A stretch of 64,000 nt of DNA from contig NZ_JACHYJ010000001.1 in assembly GCF_014192745.1 (NCBI RefSeq), positions 310,001 through 374,000 of the forward strand, read 5' to 3'. A program made the position numbers and the translations under genes. This document shows, piece by piece, positions 18,295-27,753 of the stretch (its first letter is position 1; each line of letters opens with the position of its first letter). The notes beneath the pieces were generated by a model that saw only the letters and a list, made by a program, of their open reading frames with translations, searched no databases and was not told the origin of the DNA. Source of the stretch: Luteimonas sp. RC10. GTDB taxonomy: Bacteria; Pseudomonadota; Gammaproteobacteria; Xanthomonadales; Xanthomonadaceae.

Positions 18295-19182
18295 TCAGGT
18301 CTCAAGACCTTTCGCGACCTCCAGGCTGCAGCGCAGGAACTCGTTGGTGAGACCGGACATCGGCTTGTCCGCCGGCGTGATGACCACCACCCACCGGGAC
18401 AATGGTGGATCGGTGATCGGGACGCTACGCAGCTCGTAGTCCTCGAGCAGCTTGCCGGGGATGCGCGAGGGCAGCACGCAATTGCCGATGCCCGACGAGA
18501 CCAGCTTGAGCATGGCGTCGATGGTCTCGGCCTCGGCCACGTAACTCGCATTCAGCCCTGCGCTGTGCAGCATCCGACGGAGCGCGTAGTGCGGGGGAAA
18601 GCCGATCAGCTTGAGGTCGTCCGGCGATGCGGCCGCACTGTCGGCCAAGGGATTGGACTGGCGCACGATCAGGCTCATCCGGTCTTCGAACAGCGGCTGC
18701 GAACGCAGCGTGCCCACGTCCACTGCCACGTCGTAGACGAAGCCCAGGTCGGCCTTGCCCGAGTTGACCAGCTCCACCACTTCCGGCGAACTGCGTCCCA
18801 GCAAGGACAGGTTCGCGTGCGGCCGGCTGCTGACGAACTTGGCCACCACATCAGCCGCGTAGTAGTAGCTGAGCGTGTGCACGGTCGCCAGGCGCACCGT
18901 GCCGTGCGTGGCCACTTGCTGCGATACGGTCTCCAACGCCTGATCGATCGCGCGGAACGGCGACTTGAGCGCGCTGTACAGGCGCGCGCCCACCTCGGTC
19001 AGCTCGACGCCCCGCCCTGTGCGCACGAACAGCGCGACGCCCACCTTCGCCTCGAGCGCGGCGAGCTGCTTGCTCAGCCCCGACTGGGTCTGGCCCAGCA
19101 CTTCGGACGCCTTGGACAGCGAGCCGAGCTCCGCAATGCACAGAAAGTAGCGAAGCGCTCGATCGATGGTTCCGCTCAACAT
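18295..19182 (-). CDS. LysR-family transcriptional regulator of the aldolase/transporter operon
   Basis: A 295-residue LysR protein. The HTH spans about residues 5-65 (RALRYFLCIAELGSLSKASEVLGQTQSGLSKQLAALEAKVG), followed by an effector domain with LATVHTLSYYYAADVVAKF. The start at 19182 (MLSGTID) is favoured by GGGAG eight bases before it; ATGs at 19197 and 19224 are alternatives. It lies on the same strand just upstream of the class II aldolase operon and separated from it by a clear dyad. It is therefore the likely local activator. Confidence 0.88.
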   Translation of the reverse strand: MLSGTIDRALRYFLCIAELGSLSKASEVLGQTQSGLSKQLAALEAKVGVALFVRTGRGVELTEVGARLYSALKSPFRAIDQALETVSQQVATHGTVRLATVHTLSYYYAADVVAKFVSSRPHANLSLLGRSSPEVVELVNSGKADLGFVYDVAVDVGTLRSQPLFEDRMSLIVRQSNPLADSAAASPDDLKLIGFPPHYALRRMLHSAGLNASYVAEAETIDAMLKLVSSGIGNCVLPSRIPGKLLEDYELRSVPITDPPLSRWVVVITPADKPMSGLTNEFLRCSLEVAKGLET

Positions 19183-19289
19183 GCCCGATGCTCCCATCTG
19201 CCAGGGGCTGTCCTGCAACTGCAAGACACGTCGAAATTGTAGGCATGGCAGGTGAGGATCCGGCGCCCCCGCCGCGCAGACGCTTCAAC

Positions 19290-19469
19290 TCAATCTGCAC
19301 CAGGATGCCGCGCGCGCCATGCGGACAGCCGGGCACGGTAGTCGGCCATCGCGTCGGCATGCAGGTCGTAGACGCAGATCGGGCAGCCGCTGTCGCAGCA
19401 GTCGCTCGGCAGCGGTGCTTCGGGCGGCTCGGGCCGCGGATCGGGGTCGGGGACAGGCGTCGTGGTCAT
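19290..19469 (-). CDS. Small Oxidored-like (oxidoreductase-like domain) cysteine protein
   Basis: A 59-residue protein. After a proline-rich start (PVPDPDPRPEPPEAPLP) comes DCCDSGCPICVYDLH, the cysteine signature of the Oxidored-like family (normally DCCGSGCxPCVYD), then a short helix ending in ARHPGAD. The four cysteines could bind a metal. The biochemical role of this family is not established; it occurs widely in xanthomonads and other proteobacteria. It lies 31 bases upstream of nothing obvious and is preceded on the same strand by the acid phosphatase gene. Confidence 0.8.
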   Translation of the reverse strand: MTTTPVPDPDPRPEPPEAPLPSDCCDSGCPICVYDLHADAMADYRARLSAWRARHPGAD

Positions 19470-19500
19470 TGCGCGGCCATTGTCGCGCAGCACGCCGGGC

Positions 19501-20340
19501 TCAGCGGTCGTCGGCGGCCGGTAGCGGCGACAGGCGCAGCGCGGCGGTCTGTGCGTCGCAGCCCTCGGGCTGCGCGCCGCGCGCGCGCTGGGCGGCGACT
19601 TCGTCGCGCGCCGCCGCCAGATCGGCGAGGTACGCCGGTTCGGCCTGCAGCCGTGCGAACGTCCCCGCGCCCACGACTTGGCCCTGCACGATGTCGCTGT
19701 ACCAGTGCACATTGCAGACCAGTCGGCTCTCGCCGAAGCTGCGCCCGCGCTGCAGCAGCGGATCGGCGCGGTCGGGCGCGATGGCGGTCAACGCCAGCGC
19801 CCAGGTCCAGCCGATCGCGGCGTGGCCCGACGGGTACGAGCCGCTGTCGCGCAGCTGTTCGACATCGTCCGGCGTGCAGACCGGCGCGCCGTTGGCCAGG
19901 AATGGTCGGCGGCGCTGCCAGTGCAGCTTGGCGGCGCGGCTGTCGATCGCGGCGTCGGCGAGGCTGCGGCGCAGCAGCCGCACCAGGTGCGGGGTGTGGG
20001 TCGTATCGATCGGCACGCCGAGCGCGCAGGCGTAGAGGTCAGCGGCCTGCGGGAAGTCGAGGTCGGCATCGATCGCCGCCTGCTGCCAACGCGGGGTTTC
20101 GCGCAGGGCCAGCGCGCGAGCGGCGATGGCCTCATCGAGGGCCCGCGCGGCCGACTCTGGCGCGGGCGGTGCGGGCAACAGGGCCCGGCTGTCGAAGCCG
20201 GGCGCATCGAGGTAGCCGACACTGACACCCGGGCGCTGCTCGGGCACGAGGACCGGTGCGGCCGCGGTGGAGCGCGGGCCGCCGGCGCACCCGACGACCA
20301 GCAGCGCCGCCAGCACGCCCACGGCGTGCCGGACGCGCAT
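19501..20340 (-). CDS. PAP2-family class A acid phosphatase, lipoprotein
   Basis: A 279-residue exported phosphatase. A lipoprotein signal (LAALLVVGCAGG) puts the mature Cys at about residue 18. The three class A/PAP2 motifs are in order: KLHWQRRRPF, SYPSGHAAIGW and ESRLVCNVHWYSD. These carry the lysine/arginine pair and the catalytic histidines of the KX6RP-PSGH-SRX5HX3D pattern. Members are periplasmic non-specific phosphomonoesterases. It lies one base after the transaldolase stop and is probably co-transcribed with it. A link to pentose phosphate metabolism is not evident. Confidence 0.9.
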   Translation of the reverse strand: MRVRHAVGVLAALLVVGCAGGPRSTAAAPVLVPEQRPGVSVGYLDAPGFDSRALLPAPPAPESAARALDEAIAARALALRETPRWQQAAIDADLDFPQAADLYACALGVPIDTTHTPHLVRLLRRSLADAAIDSRAAKLHWQRRRPFLANGAPVCTPDDVEQLRDSGSYPSGHAAIGWTWALALTAIAPDRADPLLQRGRSFGESRLVCNVHWYSDIVQGQVVGAGTFARLQAEPAYLADLAAARDEVAAQRARGAQPEGCDAQTAALRLSPLPAADDR

Positions 20341-20341
20341 C

Positions 20342-21310
20342 TCAGCCGGCCTGCAGGCGCTGGGCGATCGTCTGGCGCAGCGCAGCGAGATCCTTGGCAA
20401 ACGCGGCGATGCCGTCGCGCAGCTTTTCGTCGGCCATCGCATCGGCCTTGAGGTCACGCGCGAACTGCGCGGCGTCGACCGGCGGGTCGATCCGGCCATC
20501 GCCCTTGCCCGGCGTCAGCGCGCGCACCAGCGGGCCGTGCTCGGCATCCAGCGCTTCGAGCAGGTCGGGCGAGATCGTCAGCCGGTCGCAGCCGGCCAGC
20601 GCTTCGATCTGCGCGGTCGAGCGGAACGAAGCGCCCATGACCACAGTCGGCGAGCCGCGACGCTTGAACTCGGTGTAGACGTCGCGCACGAAGCGCACGC
20701 CCGGATCGTCGTCGATCGTCGCCGGCACCTCGCCGCGGGCGACGTGCCAGTCGAGAATGCGGCCGACGAACGGCGAGATCAGGAACACGCCCGCCTCGGC
20801 GCAGGCGATCGCCTGGCTGCGGTTGAAGATCAGCGTGAGGTTGCAGTCGATGTCCTCGCGCTGCAGCTGCTGCGCGGCGCGGATGCCTTCCCAGGTCGCA
20901 GCGATCTTGATCAGCACGCGCTCGCGGCCGACGCCGGCATCCTCGTACATGTCGATGAACTGGCGCGCCTTGGCGAGCGTGGCCTCGGTGTCGTGCGACA
21001 GGTCGGCATCGACCTCGGTCGAGACCCGGCCCGGCACCAGGCCGGCGAGCTTGCGGCCGACACCGATCGTCAGCCGGTCGACGACCTGCCGGACCACCGC
21101 GTCGGCATCGCCATCGAGCCCGCGTGCGCGCTCGAGCTCATGCTCGATCAGCTCGGCATAGATCGGCAGGTCCAGCGCCTTGCGCACCAGGGTCGGGTTG
21201 GTCGTGCAATCGACCGGCTTGAGCCGCGCGATCGCGTCGGCATCGCCGGTGTCGGCGACGACGACGGACATCGTGCGCAGTTGGTCGAGCTTGGATGCGG
21301 CAGCGGACAT
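20342..21310 (-). CDS. tal: Transaldolase
   Basis: A 322-residue transaldolase, the usual length of the TalB class. It moves a dihydroxyacetone unit between sugar phosphates in the non-oxidative pentose phosphate pathway. Motifs are [13 protein letters not shown] near the start, [14 protein letters not shown], the Schiff-base lysine in [16 protein letters not shown], and [27 protein letters not shown]. The gene sits 31 bases downstream of the CaiB-type gene on the same strand. Confidence 0.96.
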   Translation of the reverse strand: MSAAASKLDQLRTMSVVVADTGDADAIARLKPVDCTTNPTLVRKALDLPIYAELIEHELERARGLDGDADAVVRQVVDRLTIGVGRKLAGLVPGRVSTEVDADLSHDTEATLAKARQFIDMYEDAGVGRERVLIKIAATWEGIRAAQQLQREDIDCNLTLIFNRSQAIACAEAGVFLISPFVGRILDWHVARGEVPATIDDDPGVRFVRDVYTEFKRRGSPTVVMGASFRSTAQIEALAGCDRLTISPDLLEALDAEHGPLVRALTPGKGDGRIDPPVDAAQFARDLKADAMADEKLRDGIAAFAKDLAALRQTIAQRLQAG

Positions 21311-21341
21311 GGACACCTCGGGTTGGGACGTGGACCGCCGC

Positions 21342-22532
21342 TCAGGCGGAACTGCCATTGTCGCGTCCGTCGGCGTCCAGGGCCACCCTGACCGCATCGG
21401 AGTGCTGGCCCAGCGTGGGCGCGGCGAACGGAGCGGGTCCCGGCGTACGGCCGAAGCGGATCGCCTGGGCGACGCCGCGGTAGCTGCCCAGGGTCGGATG
21501 CGGGATCGTGGTGACGATGCCCTCGGCCAGCACCTGGGGATGTTCGAACATGTCCTCGACCGCGCGCGCGGCCGCGCACGGCACCGCATCGCCGAAGCGC
21601 GTCTCCCAGTCCAGCGCATCGCGCGCGGCTAGCGCCGCGTGCAACTGCGGCAGGATCTCATCGGCATGCTCGGCGCGCTTGCGCACCGTGTCGTAGCGCG
21701 GGTCAGCGGCCAGCGCCTCGAGCCCGGTCAGCGCACACAGCGCCTGCCAGAACCGCGGCGTGTTGGCCGAGATGTAGAGCCAGCCCGCACGCGTGGGATG
21801 CAGCCCGGTCACCCCGCCCGAGCGCATGTCGCGGCCGATATCGAGCGCCTCGCCCTCGGCCCAGACCATCCGCGCGGACTGCATCGCCAGCGCACTGCGC
21901 AGCAGCGAGACGCCGACAAACTGGCCTTCCCCACTGCGTTCGCGCTCGTACAGTGCTGACGACACGCCGGCCGCCAGCAGCGCAGCCGCGTAGTAGTCCA
22001 CCACCGAGCCGTAGACCAGCTCCGGCGGGCCGCCGCGCTTGCCCTGCAGCGTGCAGATGCCGGTCATCGTCTGCAGCACCTGGTCGTAACCGGCCTTGTC
22101 CTTCAACGGGCCAGTTTCGCCGTAGCCGGTGACCGCGCAATAGATCAGCCGCGGGTTCATCGCCGACAGCGTCGGAAAGTCGATCGCCAGCCGCTCGGGC
22201 ACACCGGGCCGGAAGTTGTGCACCAGCACGTCGGCCTCGCGCACCAGCCGGTAGAGCACCGCGCGGTCGTCCTCGGCCTTGAGGTTGAGAGTGACGCCGC
22301 GCTTGCTGCGGTTGATGCCGAGAAACGCACGGCTCTCGGCGGCCAGCGTGGAGGGGTAGTTGCGCAGGTTGTCGCCGTCGGGCGGCTCGACCTTGATCAC
22401 ATCCGCGCCCTGGTCGGCCAGCAGCGCACAGCCGTAGGGGCCGGCGATGTAGGCACTCAGGTCCAGCACGCGGATGCCGCTCAGCGGGCCGGGCGCGCCG
22501 CCGCGGTCATGGGCGAAGGGGGAATCCGTCAT
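21342..22532 (-). CDS. CaiB/BaiF (family III) CoA-transferase
   Basis: A 396-residue family III CoA transferase. Marks are [36 protein letters not shown] at the start, [30 protein letters not shown], and [12 protein letters not shown] with the catalytic aspartate. The family moves CoA between carboxylic acids (formyl/oxalyl, carnitine/crotonobetaine, bile acids, succinyl-acid pairs); the substrate is not readable here. The start at 22532 gives MTDSPFAHD. It is 128 bases downstream of the GH127 gene and 31 bases upstream of transaldolase. Confidence 0.92.
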   Translation of the reverse strand: MTDSPFAHDRGGAPGPLSGIRVLDLSAYIAGPYGCALLADQGADVIKVEPPDGDNLRNYPSTLAAESRAFLGINRSKRGVTLNLKAEDDRAVLYRLVREADVLVHNFRPGVPERLAIDFPTLSAMNPRLIYCAVTGYGETGPLKDKAGYDQVLQTMTGICTLQGKRGGPPELVYGSVVDYYAAALLAAGVSSALYERERSGEGQFVGVSLLRSALAMQSARMVWAEGEALDIGRDMRSGGVTGLHPTRAGWLYISANTPRFWQALCALTGLEALAADPRYDTVRKRAEHADEILPQLHAALAARDALDWETRFGDAVPCAAARAVEDMFEHPQVLAEGIVTTIPHPTLGSYRGVAQAIRFGRTPGPAPFAAPTLGQHSDAVRVALDADGRDNGSSA

Positions 22533-22660
22533 CTCGTCCGATATCCATTCAACGCGACAGCGCAGGTCCGGGGCAGTCTGCGCGACGCGTACGCCGCGAG
22601 CCATGCGCTCGGCCTATGTTCTCCCGCCACAGAAACTTGCTTGCGCATCCGTCGCTGCAT

Positions 22661-24577
22661 TCAAAGGGCGCCGCAATCGCCAGCATCGGCACCGTCGGCC
22701 GACGGCGCCAGGCCGAGCCAGGTGGTGCGCCAGATGCGGTCGCGACGCGCGCCGATGCCGTAGTAGGGCGCGAAATCGATCGGCGCGCGCTCGTCCAGGT
22801 GCAGGCGCAGGCCCACCGCCGCCGCATCGCCGTCGCCCGCAGGCGGCAGCTCCTCGATCCGGATCTGCGCATCGTCGTCGGGCAAGCGCACGGTCTCGGC
22901 AGTGCGATAGCCGTCGATCAACCCGGTCGCGTAGACCAGCGGGCCACGGCCGAAGGCGATGTAGTCCTGACGCAGCACCTGCTGGCGCACCGGCGAGCCG
23001 TCGGGCGCACGCGATTCCTGCACGTTGCGGTAGACGCGTCGGTGGATGCGCGGACGCAGTGGCAGGGTCAGCGCGACCTCGTCGCCATCGGCCCAGGTCC
23101 GCTCGATGCGCACATAGTCGCCAGCAACCACGGGCCCCGGCCACGGCGTGCCGGCGACGGTGAGCGTGGCCTCCTGTGCCCAGGCAGGAATGCGCACGCG
23201 CAGCGCGAAATGCGCCGGCTGCGCCAGACGCAGTTGCAGGCCGATGTCGCCGTCGAACGGATAGCGCGTGTCCTGGATCACGGTCACATCGCCCGCAGCG
23301 GGCAGCGTGCACGTCGCCTCGCCGGGCCCCAGCAGGTTGACGACGATGCCCTCGTCATCGGTCGCGTACGCGAGCGCCGGCAGTTCCTCGATCGCCATCG
23401 CGCCGCTGGACTTGCAGCAGCGCCAGTAGTTGGTGTGGATACGGCGGCCGTTGGCGTAGGAGTAATAGCACCAGCCCTCGCCGTCGGGCGCCTGCGCGCC
23501 GAGCAGGTCGTTGTAGGCGGTGCGTTCGATCTCCTCGGCATACCGCGCCTGCCCGGTGATCGCCAGCAGTTCGCGGTTGAGCTGCAGCCAAGCGAGGATC
23601 GAGCAGGTCTCCACGTACGCGTGCGGGTCGAACACGAACGCGGGATTGAACACTTCGCGCGAGCGGTGGCCGATGCCACCGAACGGGCCCCCGCCCAGGC
23701 TCAGGTGGTGATCGCGGATCGCCTGCCACTGCGCATCGAGCGCCTGACGATGGCGCGGATCGCCGCTGGCCCGCGCCAGCTTCGCCAGCCCGACCAGGTT
23801 CCAGCACAGCTGGTAGGCCTTGCCGGTGGCGATCTCCGACGGATCGGCGCCGGCCAGCGCGCGCTCAAGCAATGCCAGCCGCGGGTTGGCATCGGCCTGG
23901 GCGAGGATGCGCCGGGCCAGTTCGAGGAAGCGCGCATCGCCGGTCGCGGCGTGCAGGTCCATGACCGGATCGAGCAGCACCGTCGCCGACATGCCGTGGT
24001 GGTTGCCGACCGTGGTGATGTCCAGACCTTCGATGCAGAACGTGCGCCAGCACAGCAGGCCGATCCGGCGCGCGGTCTCCAGCGCACCGGCCTCCGGGAA
24101 CCGCCGGTGCACTTCGAGCAGGCCCAGCAGCAGATAGGCATGGGTCCACACGTCCCAGGTGCGCAGCGCCGGCTCGCCGTTCCAGCTCTCCGGCTTGGGC
24201 GGCTGCGGCACCATGAAGCGCCGATGCGGCGCGTAGGTCCCCAGGTAGCCGTCGTCTTCCTGCACCTGGGCCAGGTACGCCGCGACGGCGCGCACGCTGT
24301 CTTCCAGCGCGGTGTCGCCACTGCGCGCGGCGGCCTTGGCTGCGGCCGCCAGCCACTTGCCGGCGTGCTCGCCGTACCAGTCGCCCTCCTCGTTACCGGC
24401 GCGGTGCGTCGGAGCGAAGATCGCGATCGCCGGACTGTCGGGCGCGGTGACGAAGTGCGACAGGCGCCCACGGCGATTGGCGTCCAGCGCCTCGCCCAGC
24501 AGCCCGCGCAGGCGTACCTGCGCAGGCGCGGTCGGGCGCTGCGCGTCGCCAGCGGCGATGTCCAGCGGCTCAGCCAT
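22661..24577 (-). CDS. GH127-family glycoside hydrolase (beta-L-arabinofuranosidase-like, DUF1680)
   Basis: A 638-residue enzyme of the DUF1680/GH127 fold. The residues that bind zinc and do catalysis in characterised beta-L-arabinofuranosidases can be seen. The Glu and Cys are in AYVETCSILAW, and the adjacent Cys pair is in NYWRCCKSSGAM. Other marks are EGDWYGEHAGKW, VTTVGNHHGM-type text (ITTVGNHHGMSA) and GPLVYA near the C-terminus. No signal peptide is visible, so it likely acts inside the cell. It overlaps the preceding fusion gene by eight bases. The neighbouring ribokinase suggests a furanoside substrate, possibly ribofuranoside, but that is inference. Confidence 0.88.
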   Translation of the reverse strand: MAEPLDIAAGDAQRPTAPAQVRLRGLLGEALDANRRGRLSHFVTAPDSPAIAIFAPTHRAGNEEGDWYGEHAGKWLAAAAKAAARSGDTALEDSVRAVAAYLAQVQEDDGYLGTYAPHRRFMVPQPPKPESWNGEPALRTWDVWTHAYLLLGLLEVHRRFPEAGALETARRIGLLCWRTFCIEGLDITTVGNHHGMSATVLLDPVMDLHAATGDARFLELARRILAQADANPRLALLERALAGADPSEIATGKAYQLCWNLVGLAKLARASGDPRHRQALDAQWQAIRDHHLSLGGGPFGGIGHRSREVFNPAFVFDPHAYVETCSILAWLQLNRELLAITGQARYAEEIERTAYNDLLGAQAPDGEGWCYYSYANGRRIHTNYWRCCKSSGAMAIEELPALAYATDDEGIVVNLLGPGEATCTLPAAGDVTVIQDTRYPFDGDIGLQLRLAQPAHFALRVRIPAWAQEATLTVAGTPWPGPVVAGDYVRIERTWADGDEVALTLPLRPRIHRRVYRNVQESRAPDGSPVRQQVLRQDYIAFGRGPLVYATGLIDGYRTAETVRLPDDDAQIRIEELPPAGDGDAAAVGLRLHLDERAPIDFAPYYGIGARRDRIWRTTWLGLAPSADGADAGDCGAL

Positions 24578-26771
24578 GCCCACGCTCCGCATCGACCACG
24601 CAGCGGAAGCCCACCGTCCCCGAGCGGTCCTTGCCCGGCGCCATCAGCAGGTACTTGCCGTGCTGATCGAGCCGGTAGGCCTGCGGGAAATACCAGTGCG
24701 AGGTCTGCGGCTGGTAGCTGCTGCCGCCGCGCAGGATCGCCGCGCGCGTATGTGTATCGATGTACTCGTCGGTCCATTGCCAGACGTGACCGATCAGGTC
24801 CTCGACCCCGAACGGCGAGGCGCCCTGCGGATGCGCGCCGACATCGGCCGGCGGCAGCAGGCGACGGCCGCGGTTGACCCGCGGCACGCAGGTGTCGTGC
24901 CAGGTGTCGCCCCAGGGATAGCGGCGGCCGTCGTGGCCTTGCGCTGCGTACTGCCATTCCCATTCGCGCGGCAGGCGCTTGCCTGCCCACTGCGCGTAGG
25001 CGCGCGCATCCTCCAGCGACACCCAGGTCACCGGCTTGTGGGCCCAGCCCGGGCGCGGCGCGCCGTCGACCCAGTGCCGCAGGAAGTTGTGCGCATCGCG
25101 CGGCGCGTAGCCGCTGTCGGCCAGGAACCGCGCGAACTGCGCATTGGTTACCGGATGGCGGTCGATGTGGAACGTGGCCAGCATCATCCGGCGGCGATGG
25201 TGCCGACGCGGGCACGATTCCCACGGGTACTGCACGTCCAGGCCCGCCCAGTCGAAGCCCTCGATCTCGACGCCGCCGACGCGGAACAGGAATTCGCCGC
25301 CGGGGATCGTCACCATGCCCTCGGGCGCGGCGGTCTGCGGCGCGGTCGGCGCCACCTCGACGATGGCCTGCGGCAACGGCTGCCAGGCGGCCGAGTGCGC
25401 GCCGATCGGCGTCCTGGCCTGCGCGGCGAGCGTGGCCAGGATCGCGTCGAGACCATCGGTGTCGGCCCCCGGCGCCAGTGCCAGCAACGCGCCAAAACCG
25501 CGCCCCTCGAGCGGCAGCTCGATCACCGCCTCGCCGTCGATCACGCGCGGCGCAATCGGCTGGCCGCGCCACAGGTCGTAGTAGCGGGTGCCGTCGACGT
25601 GCGGCAGCGCGAGCTGCTCGCCGTCGATCGGATACTCGTGGCGGTTGATCAGCGTCCACAGCGCGCGGTCTGCACCCGGGAAGCGGCTGGCGAACACGCC
25701 GCGCTGCAGGCAGGGCTGGTACGGCGCCCAGTCCAGGCTCACCACCAGCTCGGGGAACGCACGGTAGATCGTCGCGATGCGCCGCAGGACCTCGGCATTG
25801 CGCGGGGTGAACTGGTTCCAGATGCCCCAGATGTTTTCCCAGGCGTTGTAGCCGATGCCGTTGAAGAAGCAGTACTGGAGGTCGTGCGTGCGGTCGCGGC
25901 CCCAGCGGTTCTCGTAATTGACCATGTGCCGCGGCTCGAGCCACTTCCACTTCGACACCGGCGGCACCGGACCGTCGGGCGCCTTCTTGCCCCAGCTCTG
26001 CACGTTCCAGATCAGCTGCTCTTCGGAGCTGATCGTCGATTCGGGCTGCAGCACGACCGGCCGGCCATGGCGCTCGCAGGCATCGAGGAACGCGCGCGGC
26101 ACGCCGTTGAACGTGTCGCCGTTGATGCCGTCGGCACCGACCGCCGCGACGATCTCCGCCAGGCCCTCCCAGTGGCTGGTGCCCGGATCGCGGGTGCCGT
26201 GATCCCAGGGCTTGGCCGGCAGGAACACCCGCACCCCGCGGGCCTGGAACGCCTGCACCGCACGGCGCAGACCGTCGAGTCCGCCGGGCAGATCGTGCGC
26301 GAGATCGAACTGGTTGCGGTCGTCGATGCCGATGTTGGGATAGACGTACCAGATCAGCACCGAATCGATGCCGCCAAAGCGCGCGATCAGATCGTCGAGA
26401 TAGCGGTCGACCGTGTACTCGGCGCGCTCGGCGTCATAGAAGTAGCGGTCCTCGACCATCATCTGCGCGTGCACGAAGTTGCGCTGCGCCCACAGCAGTT
26501 CGGGCCGGCGGTAGTTGGCGTCGTCATAGCCGATGCGCACCAGATGCTCGCGGCGCCAATCGCGCAGCTCGGCCAGCCAGTCGGCCGCGCTCTCGTTGGC
26601 ATCGATCATCCAGCCGCCGATGTCGGCGAACGGCCAGCCCGGTGCCTTGCCCGGCGTGGGCAGGTAGCGGCCGGTGGTGACGTGCGAGAACTTGTACTCG
26701 CTGCGCAGCGGTGCCGGACCGTGGTCGGCGCTGTCGGCGTCGTCGAGCGTCTCGTAAGGGGAGGCGGTCAT
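24570..26771 (-). CDS. TIM-barrel hydrolase-like protein fused to a SUMF1/FGE-like C-terminal domain
   Basis: A 733-residue two-part protein. Residues 1-450 read like a glycoside-hydrolase TIM barrel (GIDSVLIWYVYPNIG, AFQARGVRVFLPAKPWDHG, GADGINGDTFNGVP, RHMVNYENRWGRDR, WTLINRHEYPI) with candidate acidic catalytic residues. I cannot assign a GH family. Residues 505-730 are a SUMF1/formylglycine-generating-like domain (MVTIPGGEFLFRVGG, FHIDRHPVTNAQFARFLADSGY, RLPREWEWQYAAQG, GHVWQWTDEY, ILRGGSSYQP). The C-x4-C copper site of true FGE is missing after RGGS, so formylglycine formation is unlikely; a binding role as in EgtB/PvdO relatives is more likely. It overlaps the GH127 gene by eight bases. 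Confidence 0.8.
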   Translation of the reverse strand: MTASPYETLDDADSADHGPAPLRSEYKFSHVTTGRYLPTPGKAPGWPFADIGGWMIDANESAADWLAELRDWRREHLVRIGYDDANYRRPELLWAQRNFVHAQMMVEDRYFYDAERAEYTVDRYLDDLIARFGGIDSVLIWYVYPNIGIDDRNQFDLAHDLPGGLDGLRRAVQAFQARGVRVFLPAKPWDHGTRDPGTSHWEGLAEIVAAVGADGINGDTFNGVPRAFLDACERHGRPVVLQPESTISSEEQLIWNVQSWGKKAPDGPVPPVSKWKWLEPRHMVNYENRWGRDRTHDLQYCFFNGIGYNAWENIWGIWNQFTPRNAEVLRRIATIYRAFPELVVSLDWAPYQPCLQRGVFASRFPGADRALWTLINRHEYPIDGEQLALPHVDGTRYYDLWRGQPIAPRVIDGEAVIELPLEGRGFGALLALAPGADTDGLDAILATLAAQARTPIGAHSAAWQPLPQAIVEVAPTAPQTAAPEGMVTIPGGEFLFRVGGVEIEGFDWAGLDVQYPWESCPRRHHRRRMMLATFHIDRHPVTNAQFARFLADSGYAPRDAHNFLRHWVDGAPRPGWAHKPVTWVSLEDARAYAQWAGKRLPREWEWQYAAQGHDGRRYPWGDTWHDTCVPRVNRGRRLLPPADVGAHPQGASPFGVEDLIGHVWQWTDEYIDTHTRAAILRGGSSYQPQTSHWYFPQAYRLDQHGKYLLMAPGKDRSGTVGFRCVVDAERGHG

Positions 26772-26799
26772 GGGGGGCGTCTCGTCAAAGAATGGGGGA

Positions 26800-27753
26800 T
26801 CAGGCGGCCAGGCCGCAGCGTGCCGCCAGTGCGGCGCGGCCGGGCGCATCGCCGGCGCCGGCCAGCAGCGCCTGCACCTGCGCGCGGGCCGGCACGCTCG
26901 ACTGCGCGCCGAGCGCGCTGCAGGCCAGCGCCGAGGCGGCCGCCGCATCGCGCAGCGCGACCGGCAAGGCATCGCCGCGGGCGAGCGCGGCGACCAGCGC
27001 GCCGCAGAAAGTGTCGCCGGCGCCGGTGGTGTCCACCGCCTCGACCGGAAACGCCGGCTGCAGATGCAAGGCCTCGCCCTCACGCGCCATGCAACCGGCC
27101 GCGCCCAGGGTCACCACCGCGCAGGGCACCGGCAGCCGCGCGAGCGCGGCGATGAGGTCGCCATCGTCGCCGACCAGCATTGCCAGTTCGCCCTCGTTGA
27201 CCACCAGCACGTCGATTAGGCGCAGCAAGGCCTCGGGCAACGCCTGCGCCGGCGCGGCGTTGAGCACGACCCGCACGCCGGCCGCCTGCGCGCGCGCGGC
27301 GTAGGCGGCCACGCTGTCGAGCGGCGTTTCGAGCTGCAGCAGCAGATAGCCCACGCCGTCCAGCGCAGGCAGGTCGTCCGGCGCCAGCGCGGCATTCGCG
27401 CCCGGCGCGACGGTGATCGCGTTCTCGGCACCATCGGCCAGGCAGATGAAGGCCACGCCGGTCGGCAGTGCGGCCTGGCGGCGGATGTCCAGCGACACGC
27501 CGGCCGCGCGCAGCGAATCCTCCAATGGGCGGGCGTGCGCATCGTCGCCGAGCGCCAGCAGCATCCGGGTCGGCGCACCGCCGGCGCGTGCGGCCGCGAC
27601 CGCCTGGTTGGCACCCTTGCCGCCCGGGAAGGTGCGGAAGTCGCGGCCGAGCACGGTCTCGCCAGGCGCCGGAATGTGCGCGGCGCGTACGACGAAATCG
27701 AGGTTGGCCGAACCGGCGACGAGGACCGCAGCGGCGGCCGGCGACTCAGTCAT
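26800..27753 (-). CDS. rbsK: Ribokinase (PfkB family)
   Basis: A 317-residue sugar kinase. Signatures are VLVAGSANLDFVVRAAHIP, FPGGKGANQAVAAARAGG (PfkB motif 1), VVNEGELAMLVG, and DTTGAGDTFCGALVAAL (motif 2, anion hole plus catalytic Asp). The GGKGANQA form is typical of ribokinase, which phosphorylates ribose at O5. Its ATG at 27753 overlaps the end of the serine hydrolase gene by eight bases. The sequence carries an unusually alanine-rich C-terminal extension of about 20 residues. Within the locus it would trap the pentose set free by the hydrolases. Confidence 0.9.
   Translation of the reverse strand: MTESPAAAAVLVAGSANLDFVVRAAHIPAPGETVLGRDFRTFPGGKGANQAVAAARAGGAPTRMLLALGDDAHARPLEDSLRAAGVSLDIRRQAALPTGVAFICLADGAENAITVAPGANAALAPDDLPALDGVGYLLLQLETPLDSVAAYAARAQAAGVRVVLNAAPAQALPEALLRLIDVLVVNEGELAMLVGDDGDLIAALARLPVPCAVVTLGAAGCMAREGEALHLQPAFPVEAVDTTGAGDTFCGALVAALARGDALPVALRDAAAASALACSALGAQSSVPARAQVQALLAGAGDAPGRAALAARCGLAA

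Noticed and set aside
19236..19290. Sequence upstream of a LysR gene reading like the 3' end of a tRNA on the minus strand (CCATGCCTAC after a GC arm)
   Set aside because: The T-loop TTCRA is missing and no acceptor or anticodon arms can be found upstream, so it is at most an eroded fragment.
24570..26771. Naming the fusion a formylglycine-generating enzyme
   Set aside because: The paired catalytic cysteines of true FGE are not present in the conserved RGGS region.
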